From: Terriglobus albidus
GTDB lineage: Bacteria; Acidobacteriota; Terriglobia; Terriglobales; Acidobacteriaceae
Reading direction: 5' to 3'
NCBI RefSeq assembly: GCF_025685425.1
Contig: NZ_JAGTAS010000033.1
Span: 1-45,848 of the forward strand
DNA: 45,848 bases
Under the pieces are notes generated by a model. It was not told the origin of the DNA, searched no databases, and worked only from the letters and a program-made list of their open reading frames with translations. A program made the position numbers and the translations under genes. This document shows positions 7,880 through 16,112 of the stretch, in pieces (the first letter of the stretch is position 1; each line of letters opens with the position of its first letter).

Positions 7880-9619
7880 TCAGGATTCCATATGCAACGT
7901 TCGCCGGCCTTCGAACGATTCGAACACGGCCTCGGCGGCTTGGCTTCTATCCTTCACCTCATCCAGCAGCCCCGAAAATTGCGGGAATACGCGAATCGAA
8001 TCCAGCCACGGATCGGACAACATCGCCGGGTGGCAGGAGAAACCGCTCGCAACCACGCGCTCAAGCAGCTTGAGGGAGGCATCTCTCTGATTCAGGTGAG
8101 CCAGGTGGCGGGTAAGGTAATAGAGTCCTTCGGGGTCGCTGAACCCTGATGAGACGATGGCTTCTACCGCAGCGACACTTCCGGCCTCGTCGCCTTCGAT
8201 CAACCTGCGGGCGGCCCTTGCGAAGTGCCCCATCCTGGTCGCGACCTTTTCCTCGAGTGAGCGCAACGCCTGGATTGCGTCCTGTCTTCGTTCCGTTTCC
8301 GCCATCGACAGACCTACGATGTACGGATCGTTTTCGATCTTCCCATTCGCGGTGCGTTGATAGTCTCTTTGCAGAAACCACGTGTGCTGGACGCTGGTCC
8401 GGATCTTCGGATCAAGAGCGATGGCGCGACGGTGCGCCGCCACGGAGGCGTCAAGTAAGCCGCAATAGCGCAAAGGGCTCACCAAACCGGCAAACAGTTC
8501 CGGATCTGCCGCATCCCGGGCACGGGAGAGAAGGCGCTTCATGGCGTCGGCCGCACGCCCCAGATCGACCTCCAGTTGTGCATAGCCCTTATGTGCGATA
8601 CCGAGATCTGGGTTCAGATCGAGAGCCTGCCGGAAGGCCGCTTCCGCCCGCCGTTGCTCCGCGGGGGTCTCGGAAGAGATGAACTTTGCCATGACGTGGT
8701 GCATTCTTCCCAGCCGTGCCCACGCCGGTGCGTAGCAGGGATCGGCATCCACGCAGCGCAGATACAAGTCTCGCGCCGTCTCCCACTGTTTGGGGTCGTT
8801 ACTGAATTGATTGGCGCGCAGAAAATACTCATAGGCCTTTGCGTCGGCCGGCACGTCTTGCCGCAGGATGCGCTGCTCTGTGGCCGAGAGCCGCAATTCC
8901 AGCGCGTTCACAACGCACTCCGTGATCTCGTCCTGCAGGCGGAAGACGTTGCCGATCGAAGTCTGCATCGATTGCGAGCACAGCAGGGTGCCGCTTGCTG
9001 CGTCCGTCAGTTGGGCGACGATGCGGATCTCATCGCCTGCGGCGAGCAGCGTTCCGGTCACGATCAGATCGACATCCGCCTCGGCCGCGATCTTCCTGAA
9101 GTCGGGATCCGCCGCTGAAAATCGCGATGCCGCCAGGCTGGAGCGCACCACCAGCGACTTGAGGGTGGAAAGCGATGTCGCCAACGCGTCCGGAAGGCTG
9201 AAGGCCAGAAAATCCGTGGCCGGATCAGACCGGAGGATGCGGAATGGCAAAACGATCAGCCGCGTCAGCCTTTTCGGCGCCGCGGGAGCCGCTGTCTCCA
9301 CGGGCATAAGAAACCGGTAGCCCCGGCGCGGCAGCGTTTCAATGAAACGAGGCGTGCCGGCGGTGTCGCCAACTGCCTCGCGGATCTGCCGGATACAGAA
9401 GTTCAGGCCCTGCTCAAAGTCGACAAAGGTATCGTCACGCCAGACGCGTTCCCGGATCTCCGCGCGCGTCAGCACCTCGCCACTGCGGCTGACCAACAGC
9501 GCCAACACACGGAATGGCTGCGGCGGCAGCTTGATGCGGTCCCCATTGCGGCGCAACTCCCCGGACGTCATATCGAGTTCGAAGGCATCGAAGCGAAGGG
9601 TCTTAGCGAAGTCACTCAT
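7880..9619 (-). CDS. Winged-helix (CadC/OmpR-type) regulator with TolB-like and TPR regions
   Basis: This encodes 579 aa. Residues about 5-110 form a Trans_reg_C winged helix (FDAFELDMTSGELRRNG, PFRVLALLVSRSGEVLTRAEI, IETLPRRGYRF). Residues about 115-245 resemble the TolB/FlgO-like domain common in such regulators (LIVLPFRIL, DLIVTGTLLAAGDEIRIVAQLTD). The rest is TPR-like helical repeats (EYFLRANQF, AEAAFRQALDLNPDLGIAHKGY, AHRRAIALDP). I see no membrane segment, unlike CadC. It would bind DNA directly and sense a ligand or partner through the TPRs; the target is unknown. It is divergent from the peroxiredoxin remnant/MBL-rhodanese genes, so these are candidate targets. A bulged inverted repeat (9691-9715, GAGTTTC/GAAACTC) in the shared spacer could be an operator. 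Confidence 0.85.
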   Translation of the reverse strand: MSDFAKTLRFDAFELDMTSGELRRNGDRIKLPPQPFRVLALLVSRSGEVLTRAEIRERVWRDDTFVDFEQGLNFCIRQIREAVGDTAGTPRFIETLPRRGYRFLMPVETAAPAAPKRLTRLIVLPFRILRSDPATDFLAFSLPDALATSLSTLKSLVVRSSLAASRFSAADPDFRKIAAEADVDLIVTGTLLAAGDEIRIVAQLTDAASGTLLCSQSMQTSIGNVFRLQDEITECVVNALELRLSATEQRILRQDVPADAKAYEYFLRANQFSNDPKQWETARDLYLRCVDADPCYAPAWARLGRMHHVMAKFISSETPAEQRRAEAAFRQALDLNPDLGIAHKGYAQLEVDLGRAADAMKRLLSRARDAADPELFAGLVSPLRYCGLLDASVAAHRRAIALDPKIRTSVQHTWFLQRDYQRTANGKIENDPYIVGLSMAETERRQDAIQALRSLEEKVATRMGHFARAARRLIEGDEAGSVAAVEAIVSSGFSDPEGLYYLTRHLAHLNQRDASLKLLERVVASGFSCHPAMLSDPWLDSIRVFPQFSGLLDEVKDRSQAAEAVFESFEGRRTLHMES

Positions 9620-9748
9620 CGAAATCTCACTTCTTGCTCATCTCGAATGCATGGATAAGTTGTTGAGGCAGAAGTACAAGTGATTCATCGAGTTTCCGCG
9701 GAGCGGCGAAACTCCAACGCGCAAAGCTGACTGGGAGGCCCTAAAAAC

Positions 9749-9955
9749 ATGAGAATCAATGACATAGCTCCCGACCTTGAAGCCGCGACCGTGCATGGAA
9801 CCATCCATCTCCGCAACTGGCGAGTCTGCATCACCGGCCTCGGCTATCTGGCAGGACTGAGGCCTGAGTTCCAGAAGCGGAACTGCAAGATTATCGGATT
9901 CAGTATCGATCCGGTCAACAATCTCTATCTGCGCTTTGCGGCGCAACCTTCCTAA
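9749..9955 (+). pseudogene. Truncated 1-Cys peroxiredoxin (AhpC/TSA) remnant
   Basis: The 68-aa frame reads MRINDIAPDLEAATVHGTI, then LRNW, then VCITGLGYLAGLRPEFQKRNCKII, then GFSIDPVNN. It matches the start of Prx6-type peroxiredoxins (INDIAPDFEAETxxGTI, VCTTELGYLAGL, KIIGLSIDPV). The roughly 16 residues between the Trp and VCTTEL (normally GDSWxxLFSHPKDFTP) are deleted. The peroxidatic Cys codon survives, but its FSHPKDFTP context and the C-terminal about 140 residues are lost. A good GGAGG Shine-Dalgarno remains, so a short peptide may still be made, without expected peroxidase activity. It probably once formed a redox/sulfur unit with the MBL-rhodanese gene 24 bp downstream. Confidence 0.7.
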
Positions 9956-9979
9956 CCGCACCATTCCGGAGGCATCGTC

Positions 9980-11386
9980 ATGCAAACCGTGCAGATCGAA
10001 CGCTTCTATCTTGGCTGTCTCGCCCACGCGTCTTACATGGTCGCATCCGAAGGTATGGCCGCTGTGATCGATCCCCAGCGGGACGTGGATATCTATCTTG
10101 AAACCGCCGCCCAGAACGGATGGAAGATCAGGTACATCATCGAGACGCATGTTCACGCTGACTTTGTCTCAGGACATCTCGAACTTGCCCAGCACACCGG
10201 AGCACAGATCTATCTTGGCGCCGGGTCTGGAGCTGAGTTTCCTCACATTGCGGTCGAAGACGGAGACAGTATCGAGTTCGGCCAGTGCTCTCTCCGCTTT
10301 CTCCGGACCCCGGGACACACGCTCGAGAGCATCTGCATCTTGATGCAGGATCGCGGTCAGCCGGAACGGCCGGCCGTGATTTTCACGGGAGACACCTTGT
10401 TCGTCGGTGATGTGGGGCGGCCGGACCTTTCACCAACCCACACGCCGCAGCAACTTGCCGCGGCTCTTTACGAAAGTCTTCATAAAAAGCTGCTGACGCT
10501 TCCCGACGATACCGAGATCTATCCCGCCCACGGAGCGGGTTCGCTGTGCGGGCGCAACATGAGCCAGGAGAGCTCGTCGACGATCGGAAAGCAGCGGCAA
10601 TCCAACTATGCATTGCAGGCGCGCAGCAGTGAAGAGTTCATCCATCTGCTCACGGACAATCTGGCTGCAGCGCCTGAATATTTCGCCCGTGAAGTCACTC
10701 TTAACCGCAAAGGCGCGAGCCAGCTTTCGCAGTTGCCGCAGCTTGCGCCACTGCCCGCCGCGGAGGTACGTCACCTGCAAGACGAAGGCGCAGTTGTCTT
10801 GGACACTCGGCCATCGGCCCAGTTTGCCGCGGCGCACGTACCTGGGTCGATTCATATCGCGCTCACCGGCCAATATGCCTCATGGGCAGCACGCATTCTT
10901 GGTCTGGACACGCCGCTGATTATTGTTGGCGAAGACCCCGGCAGCATACGCGAGTCACAGATGAGGCTTGCCCGCGTCGGCATGGAATCTGTCGCGGGAT
11001 ACCTGGAAGACGGCATCACCGGCTGGGCGAAGGGCGGGTTCGACTTCGCTTCGATTCCGCAGGCCGCTGTCATCGATCTTGCCGATTTGCTCAATCAGGA
11101 ACCCGATCACATGACTGTGCTCGATGTGCGAGAGATGGCGGAAGTAGAAGCCGGCGCAATCCCGGATAGCCTCAATATTCCGTTAGGCAAGCTAAAGGCG
11201 CGCCTCGGAGAGTTGCCTTCAGAAAAGCTCATCGTCGTGCACTGCAAAAGCGGTTATCGCAGCTCGATTGCCGCCAGTATTCTGCGCCACGCGGGAATCA
11301 GGAATGTGGTCAACCTGATGGGAGGCTTCGAGGCCTGGAAGGCAGCCGGACTTCCGTCCGCCGTCCCGGTTCCTGCTGTGGCCTAG
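9980..11386 (+). CDS. MBL-fold hydrolase fused to two rhodanese domains (persulfide dioxygenase-like)
   Basis: This encodes 468 aa, with GGAGG upstream of the ATG. Residues 1-about 245 form a metallo-beta-lactamase fold of the ETHE1/glyoxalase II group: THVHADFVSGH (H57, H59, D61), TPGHT (H113), TGDTLFVGDVGR (D138) and PAHGAGS. The usual His after HxHxD is Phe, as I recall for MBL-rhodanese fusions. Two rhodanese domains follow. The first (about 255-350; VLDTRPSAQFAAAHVPGSIH) has no active-site Cys, and the second (about 365-460; VLDVREMAEVEAGAIPDSLN) has HCKSGYRS with C422. The likely role is oxidation of glutathione or other persulfides to sulfite with sulfur transfer by the second rhodanese, in the cytoplasm. 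Confidence 0.9.
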   Translation: MQTVQIERFYLGCLAHASYMVASEGMAAVIDPQRDVDIYLETAAQNGWKIRYIIETHVHADFVSGHLELAQHTGAQIYLGAGSGAEFPHIAVEDGDSIEFGQCSLRFLRTPGHTLESICILMQDRGQPERPAVIFTGDTLFVGDVGRPDLSPTHTPQQLAAALYESLHKKLLTLPDDTEIYPAHGAGSLCGRNMSQESSSTIGKQRQSNYALQARSSEEFIHLLTDNLAAAPEYFAREVTLNRKGASQLSQLPQLAPLPAAEVRHLQDEGAVVLDTRPSAQFAAAHVPGSIHIALTGQYASWAARILGLDTPLIIVGEDPGSIRESQMRLARVGMESVAGYLEDGITGWAKGGFDFASIPQAAVIDLADLLNQEPDHMTVLDVREMAEVEAGAIPDSLNIPLGKLKARLGELPSEKLIVVHCKSGYRSSIAASILRHAGIRNVVNLMGGFEAWKAAGLPSAVPVPAVA

Positions 11387-11440
11387 AGAGCCGAATAACA
11401 GTAGACCTTAGCTCTGCAATATGTCTTGAAAGGAAGAAGT

Positions 11441-11815
11441 ATGAGGATCGAACATCAGGCTTCCCATAGCGTACGATTCAGCATCCAGCGCCGCGAAGAT
11501 TCGGCATCTGGCGTGGTGATCTTCCAACTGTCAGGCCCACTTACCATACGGCACATGTACGGCTCTATCTCTCCCGTTGCTTTGGACCATATTCTGGAAT
11601 CGACACCGAGCAATACGGAATGCGGGGTTCACATCTTCGACCTCAGGCAAGTTCCCTACATGGACTTCGCCGGCCTAAGCCTGATCGCCCATCATTGTCA
11701 GGAGTGTCGATGTAGAGGAATCCATACCATCGTCACCGGAGTAGGTCAGCGCGTCCTTAATCGGTTTAAGGCATCCAGGATGGAGAACGTGCTTCCGATG
11801 ACGTTGGCACACTAG
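11441..11815 (+). CDS. STAS-domain protein (anti-sigma-factor-antagonist fold)
   Basis: This encodes 124 aa. The start is the ATG at 11441 with AAGGA 6-7 bases upstream; an in-frame TTG at 11426 is less likely. The fold is recognised from VVIFQLSGPLTI, then the signature HIFDLRQVPYMDFAGLSLIAHH, and IHTIVTGVGQRVLNRFK. In SpoIIAA-like proteins the signature is D-S-S-G-L with a phosphorylatable Ser; here it is D75-F-A77-G78-L, so phosphorylation at that site is impossible. It lies 54 bp downstream of the MBL-rhodanese gene and may be co-transcribed. A constitutive antagonist or a structural partner-binding role is inference; no anti-sigma kinase is nearby. Confidence 0.75.
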   Translation: MRIEHQASHSVRFSIQRREDSASGVVIFQLSGPLTIRHMYGSISPVALDHILESTPSNTECGVHIFDLRQVPYMDFAGLSLIAHHCQECRCRGIHTIVTGVGQRVLNRFKASRMENVLPMTLAH

Positions 11816-11823
11816 GAGCATTC

Positions 11824-12655
11824 GGGCACCGGTGTCTCCAACGAATGTGTTCGTTGGGGGTGAAGATGCGTTCTATATCAGCCTGGGGCTGAAGGCCAGC
11901 TCTATAGTTCTGAAGGCGAATTTGTCGATAAGTCCTAGCCTTGCCTCAGCGGCTAAAACCATACTCTTTTGCACCTTGTAAGACACGGCTTCAGCCGTGT
12001 CCTTAAGCAAGGCATTCGCGCTCTGCGCGAACGGGTGGGAGCCACGGGCTTCAGCCCGTGGTCTATCGGCTCAATATCGAAATGGGCTTTATCAGCGGGC
12101 TGAAGCCCGCTGCTCCCACCGAAAAGCAAGCGCTTAACTAAAGGGGAAACGAGAAAGAAGTTTCTAAATTCACTGGGGTTTGTCTATCGCTGCTGGGCAA
12201 GCGCTGAAGGCGCGTTCTATACCAGCCTAGGGCAACGCCCTAGGTTCGACGCACCCACAAAGTGTTAAAGGGCTGAAGGCCCGCTCTATAGTTCATTCGT
12301 CTCTATGCCCACAGTCTCGCCCTCAGCGGCTAAAGCCGCGTTGCTTTTGGGTGTCTGTATGGGACGGCTGAAGCCGTCCCCTTAAGCAAGGCATTCGCGC
12401 TATGCGCGAACGGAGCTGCCGCTCGAATGGTTCAACCAACATTCACTGGATCGTCGCTACCGCTCATGATCAACATCGGTGGAAAGTCTTTGCTCACATC
12501 GTTCGTAGGGCCATTTTTTCTTTCCGTCTAATTCTTTCGCTGCTAGTCAATTGGGAACTATGGGGCGGGCCTTCAGCCCTTTAACACTTTGTGGGTGCCG
12601 GATACCTGGGGCGTTGCCCCAGGCTGGTATAGAGCGCACCTTCAGCGCTTCTCCT
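11824..12655. repeat. Hairpin-repeat cluster 5, the longest (families A, B, C and D)
   Basis: More than 800 bp of modules fill the gap after the STAS gene. They include a D hairpin (CCAACGAATGTGTTCGTTGG), B modules (GGGCTGAAGG with CTCTATAG), A units at about 11943-12030 and 12312-12412 (the first with a GACACGGC-type A2 stem), a short C element GGTGGGAGCC to GCTCCCACC (about 12034-12119), further B modules around CCTGGGGC/GCCCCAGG, and an inverted B pair near 12555-12650. No supported ORF is present. Confidence 0.85.
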
Positions 12656-12941
12656 TGGCCTGGGCGTCCTGTTTCTGGTCCGCCCCGGAGCGATGACGAA
12701 GGTCAGTGATTCATGAGAGGCTGTTATCGTCTGGAGTATGGGGCTATCGACCTTTTCCTTCCAAAAGCGATCCAGATCAGATGATCGGTTATCTGCTTTT
12801 GATTCAAATAAATTAGCTCAAAACCAGATGGTACGTGGATGCGTCTTCCCATTTGAGACTGCAGCGCGGGCACAGGATCGAACGATTCTGTGAGACTCTC
12901 GCCGGACGCGGCCCATAAACTGCACTCTTGAGGACCCCCCA
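12656..12941. other. Leader region of the RND operon; no gene or named element
   Basis: The 286 bp before the RND permease contain no supported ORF and no hairpin repeat. They should hold the operon promoter, but I could not pick -35/-10 hexamers with confidence. AGGA lies about 8 bases before the permease ATG. Confidence 0.35.
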
Positions 12942-15900
12942 ATGTGGATTGTTCGCCTTGCGCTTCGACGACCGTACACCTTCGTGGTGCTGTCGTTGCT
13001 GCTGTTTATTCTTGGCCCGGTCATGATGCTTCGGACACCGGTCGATATCTTTCCGAATATCGATATCCCGGTGATCTCGGTCATCTGGAATTACTCCGGT
13101 CTGTCTCCAGAGCAGTTGAGCGATCGCATCGTTCTCAACTTTGAGCGAAACCTGACGACGACGGTCAACGATATCGACCACACCGAGTCGCAAACGCTCA
13201 ATGGCGTTTCGATCATCAAGATCTTCTTCCACCCGAATGTGAACATCGCGCAGTCGGTGGCCCAGGTAACGGCGGTAGCGCAGACGGCTCTGCGCCAGTT
13301 TCCCCAGGGCACGACACCGCCGCTCGTCATCCAGTACAACGCATCCAGCGTTCCCGTGCTGCAGCTTGGCCTTTCAGGACAAGGGTTGAGCGAGCAGCAG
13401 CTCAACGACTTTGGCCTGAACTTCATCCGTACGCAGCTTTCGACTGTTATGGGAGCGCAGATGCCGTATCCCTACGGCGGTAAACAGCGCCAGGTTCAGA
13501 TCGATCTCGATACCCAGAAGATGCAGTCCTTCGGCGTGTCAGCCGCGGATGTGGTCAATACGATCGCGCAGCAAAGCATTATCCTGCCGGCCGGCGCGGC
13601 GAAGATGGGGCACCTGGACTACCAGGTGGAGACCAACAGCTCTCCTTCCACGATTGATGGGCTGAACAATCTGCCCATCAAGACGGTCAACGGCGCCACC
13701 ATCTATATACGGGATATCGGCAACGCGCGTGACGGATTCCCGCCGCAGACCAATATCGTTCGTGTCGACGGACAACGCGCAACGCTGATGACGATCCAGA
13801 AGATCGGCAACAGCTCGACACTGGATATCATCTCCAACATCCGGGCCGCTCTGCCGGCAGTGCTGGCACAGTTGCCGCCGCAGTTGAAGGTCAAGCCGAT
13901 CGCCGATCAATCGGTATTTGTTCGTGGCGCAATCAGCGGCGTTGTTCGGGAAGCAGTCATCGCCGCGGCGCTGACCGCCCTCATGATCCTGGTCTTTCTG
14001 GGCAGTTGGCGTTCGACCATCATCATCGCTGTTTCGATTCCGCTCTCCATCCTCTGTTCCCTGCTCATGCTTGCCGCCCTGGGCGAGACCATCAACATCA
14101 TGACGCTGGGCGGACTCGCACTCGCGGTCGGAATCCTGGTGGACGATGCGACCGTGGAGATTGAGAACATCAATCGCAACATCGAGGAAGGCAAGGAAGT
14201 CGAGCAGGCGATTCTCGACGGCGCTGCCCAGATTGCGGTTCCGGCATTCGTCTCCACGCTCTGCATCTGTATTGTCTTTGTGCCGATGTTCTTCCTCAGC
14301 GGAGTCGCAAGATACCTCTTCGTTCCCTTGGCCGAGGCGGTAGTCTTCGCCATGCTGGCCTCCTACTTCCTGTCGCGAACCATCGTTCCCACGATGGCGA
14401 AGTATCTCCTGAAACCGCACGAAGAGCATGCACAGAAGAAGAGGTCGATCTTCACACGGATGTCCCAGGCATTCGAACGAGGATTCGAACACCTGCGCAG
14501 CGGCTACATGAGACTGTTACATCTGTGTGTCGATCATCGCGTCCCGGTCATGCTGGGGATGGTCGCGTTCTGGGTGATATCGATCGCACTGCTCTATCCC
14601 TTCCTGGGACAGGACTTCTTCCCCAGTATCGATGGAGGCCAGTTCAAGCTTCACGTCCGCGCCCATACCGGCACCAGAATTGAAGACACCGCAGCGCTCT
14701 GCGACCATGTGGAAGAGTTGATCCGCCAGGAGATTCCCTCGGCAGAAGTGACCTCGATTATCGACAACATCGGGCTCCCCTACTCCGGCATCAATCTCAG
14801 CTACTCCAACTCCGCTCCTGTAGGAACCGGCGATGCGGACATCCTGGTGTCGCTCTCGGAAGACCACCATCCCACCGCCGGCTACACCAGGAAGCTGCGG
14901 GAGAAGCTGCTGCAACAGTTCCCCGGGGTTGAGTTCTACTATCTGCCGACCGATATGGTCAGCCAGATCCTCAACTTCGGCCTGCCCGCGCAGCTCGACA
15001 TCCAGGTCGTTGGCCAACAGGTCGAGCAGAATCGTGTGTTCGCGGAGACCTTGATGCGGGAGTTCCGCCAGATTCCGGGAACCGCTGACCTTCGCATCCA
15101 GCAGCCGTTCAATCTTCCTGCCTGGAAGGTGAACGTGGATCGCACCCGCGCGCAGCAGGTTGGTTACAGTGAGCGCGATGTGGTGCAGAACATACTGGTC
15201 GGTCTGAGCGGAAGCTTCCAGACCGCACCGACGTTCTTCCTGAATCCTCAGAACCACGTCAGCTACAGCATCGCGGTGCAAACGCCGGAGTCCAAGGTGC
15301 AGAACCTGTCGGACTTGCAGAACTTCCCCATCGCGTTGAATGGAAGCGGCCGGGACCCGCAGATTCTGGGCAACCTGGCAACGATTGAACGCGGAGCAGA
15401 GCAAGCCACGGTAAGCCACTACAACGCACGCCCGGTCATCGATATCGATGGCGCGGTGGAAGGCACCGATCTGGCAAGCGTCGCCAAACGCATTAACAAG
15501 ATCGTGGCGGATCATCAAAAGGAACTGCCGCGCGGTTCGCAGATCTTTATCCGTGGGCAGATTCAGACGATGAAGGATTCCTTCCAGGGACTTATCCTTG
15601 GACTGCTCTTCTCCGTTGTGCTGGTCTATGCACTGATTGTCGTCAACTTCCAGAGCTGGCTCGATCCGTTCATCATCATCTCGGCATTGCCGGGCGCGCT
15701 TTGCGGTATTGTGTGGTTCCTCTTCCTGACGCACACCCATCTGAGTGTTCCCGCGCTGACCGGATCGATCATGTGCATGGGTGTCGGGACCGCCAACTCG
15801 ATTCTGATGGTGAGCTTCGCGAAGGACCAGATGGTCGCGGGGGAGAACTCGCACGACGCCGCGCTGCAGGCGGGCTTCACACGCTTCCGGCCGGTTCTGA

Positions 15901-16112
15901 TGACAGCTCTTGCCATGATGATCGGCATGGTGCCAATGGCTCTTGGCCTGGGAGATGGCGGCGAGCAGAATGCACCGCTCGGCCGCGCCGTCATTGGCGG
16001 CCTGCTGCTGGCGACCTTCGGAACGTTGACCTTCGTTCCAATGTTCTTCTCCTTCATGCATCGCAACGACAAGCCGGCCGTGGAACCAACGCTGGACGAG
16101 AGTGAGATATGA
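12942..16112 (+). CDS. RND-family efflux permease (AcrB-like)
   Basis: This encodes 1056 aa, the normal RND length. It has an N-terminal membrane helix (RRPYTFVVLSLLLFILGPV), a PVDIFPNIDIPVISVIWNYSG periplasmic start, TM4 GILVDDATVEIENINRNIEEG with the paired acidic residues D401-D402, and a C-terminal SFAKDQ and RFRPVLMTALAMMIGMVPMALGLGDGGEQNAPLG segment. It should form the inner-membrane proton-driven pump of a tripartite exporter. At the position of the AcrB proton-relay Lys (GLSAKNAIL) it reads GVGTANSIL, with A951. The stop overlaps the adaptor start by 4 bp. Having the permease first in the operon is less common than adaptor first. Substrate is unknown. Confidence 0.93.
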   Translation: MWIVRLALRRPYTFVVLSLLLFILGPVMMLRTPVDIFPNIDIPVISVIWNYSGLSPEQLSDRIVLNFERNLTTTVNDIDHTESQTLNGVSIIKIFFHPNVNIAQSVAQVTAVAQTALRQFPQGTTPPLVIQYNASSVPVLQLGLSGQGLSEQQLNDFGLNFIRTQLSTVMGAQMPYPYGGKQRQVQIDLDTQKMQSFGVSAADVVNTIAQQSIILPAGAAKMGHLDYQVETNSSPSTIDGLNNLPIKTVNGATIYIRDIGNARDGFPPQTNIVRVDGQRATLMTIQKIGNSSTLDIISNIRAALPAVLAQLPPQLKVKPIADQSVFVRGAISGVVREAVIAAALTALMILVFLGSWRSTIIIAVSIPLSILCSLLMLAALGETINIMTLGGLALAVGILVDDATVEIENINRNIEEGKEVEQAILDGAAQIAVPAFVSTLCICIVFVPMFFLSGVARYLFVPLAEAVVFAMLASYFLSRTIVPTMAKYLLKPHEEHAQKKRSIFTRMSQAFERGFEHLRSGYMRLLHLCVDHRVPVMLGMVAFWVISIALLYPFLGQDFFPSIDGGQFKLHVRAHTGTRIEDTAALCDHVEELIRQEIPSAEVTSIIDNIGLPYSGINLSYSNSAPVGTGDADILVSLSEDHHPTAGYTRKLREKLLQQFPGVEFYYLPTDMVSQILNFGLPAQLDIQVVGQQVEQNRVFAETLMREFRQIPGTADLRIQQPFNLPAWKVNVDRTRAQQVGYSERDVVQNILVGLSGSFQTAPTFFLNPQNHVSYSIAVQTPESKVQNLSDLQNFPIALNGSGRDPQILGNLATIERGAEQATVSHYNARPVIDIDGAVEGTDLASVAKRINKIVADHQKELPRGSQIFIRGQIQTMKDSFQGLILGLLFSVVLVYALIVVNFQSWLDPFIIISALPGALCGIVWFLFLTHTHLSVPALTGSIMCMGVGTANSILMVSFAKDQMVAGENSHDAALQAGFTRFRPVLMTALAMMIGMVPMALGLGDGGEQNAPLGRAVIGGLLLATFGTLTFVPMFFSFMHRNDKPAVEPTLDESEI

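Noticed and set aside
9638-10156. Minus-strand 172-aa frame across the peroxiredoxin remnant and the MBL gene start
   Set aside because: It is antisense to two recognisable reading frames with good ribosome-binding sites and has no domain of its own.
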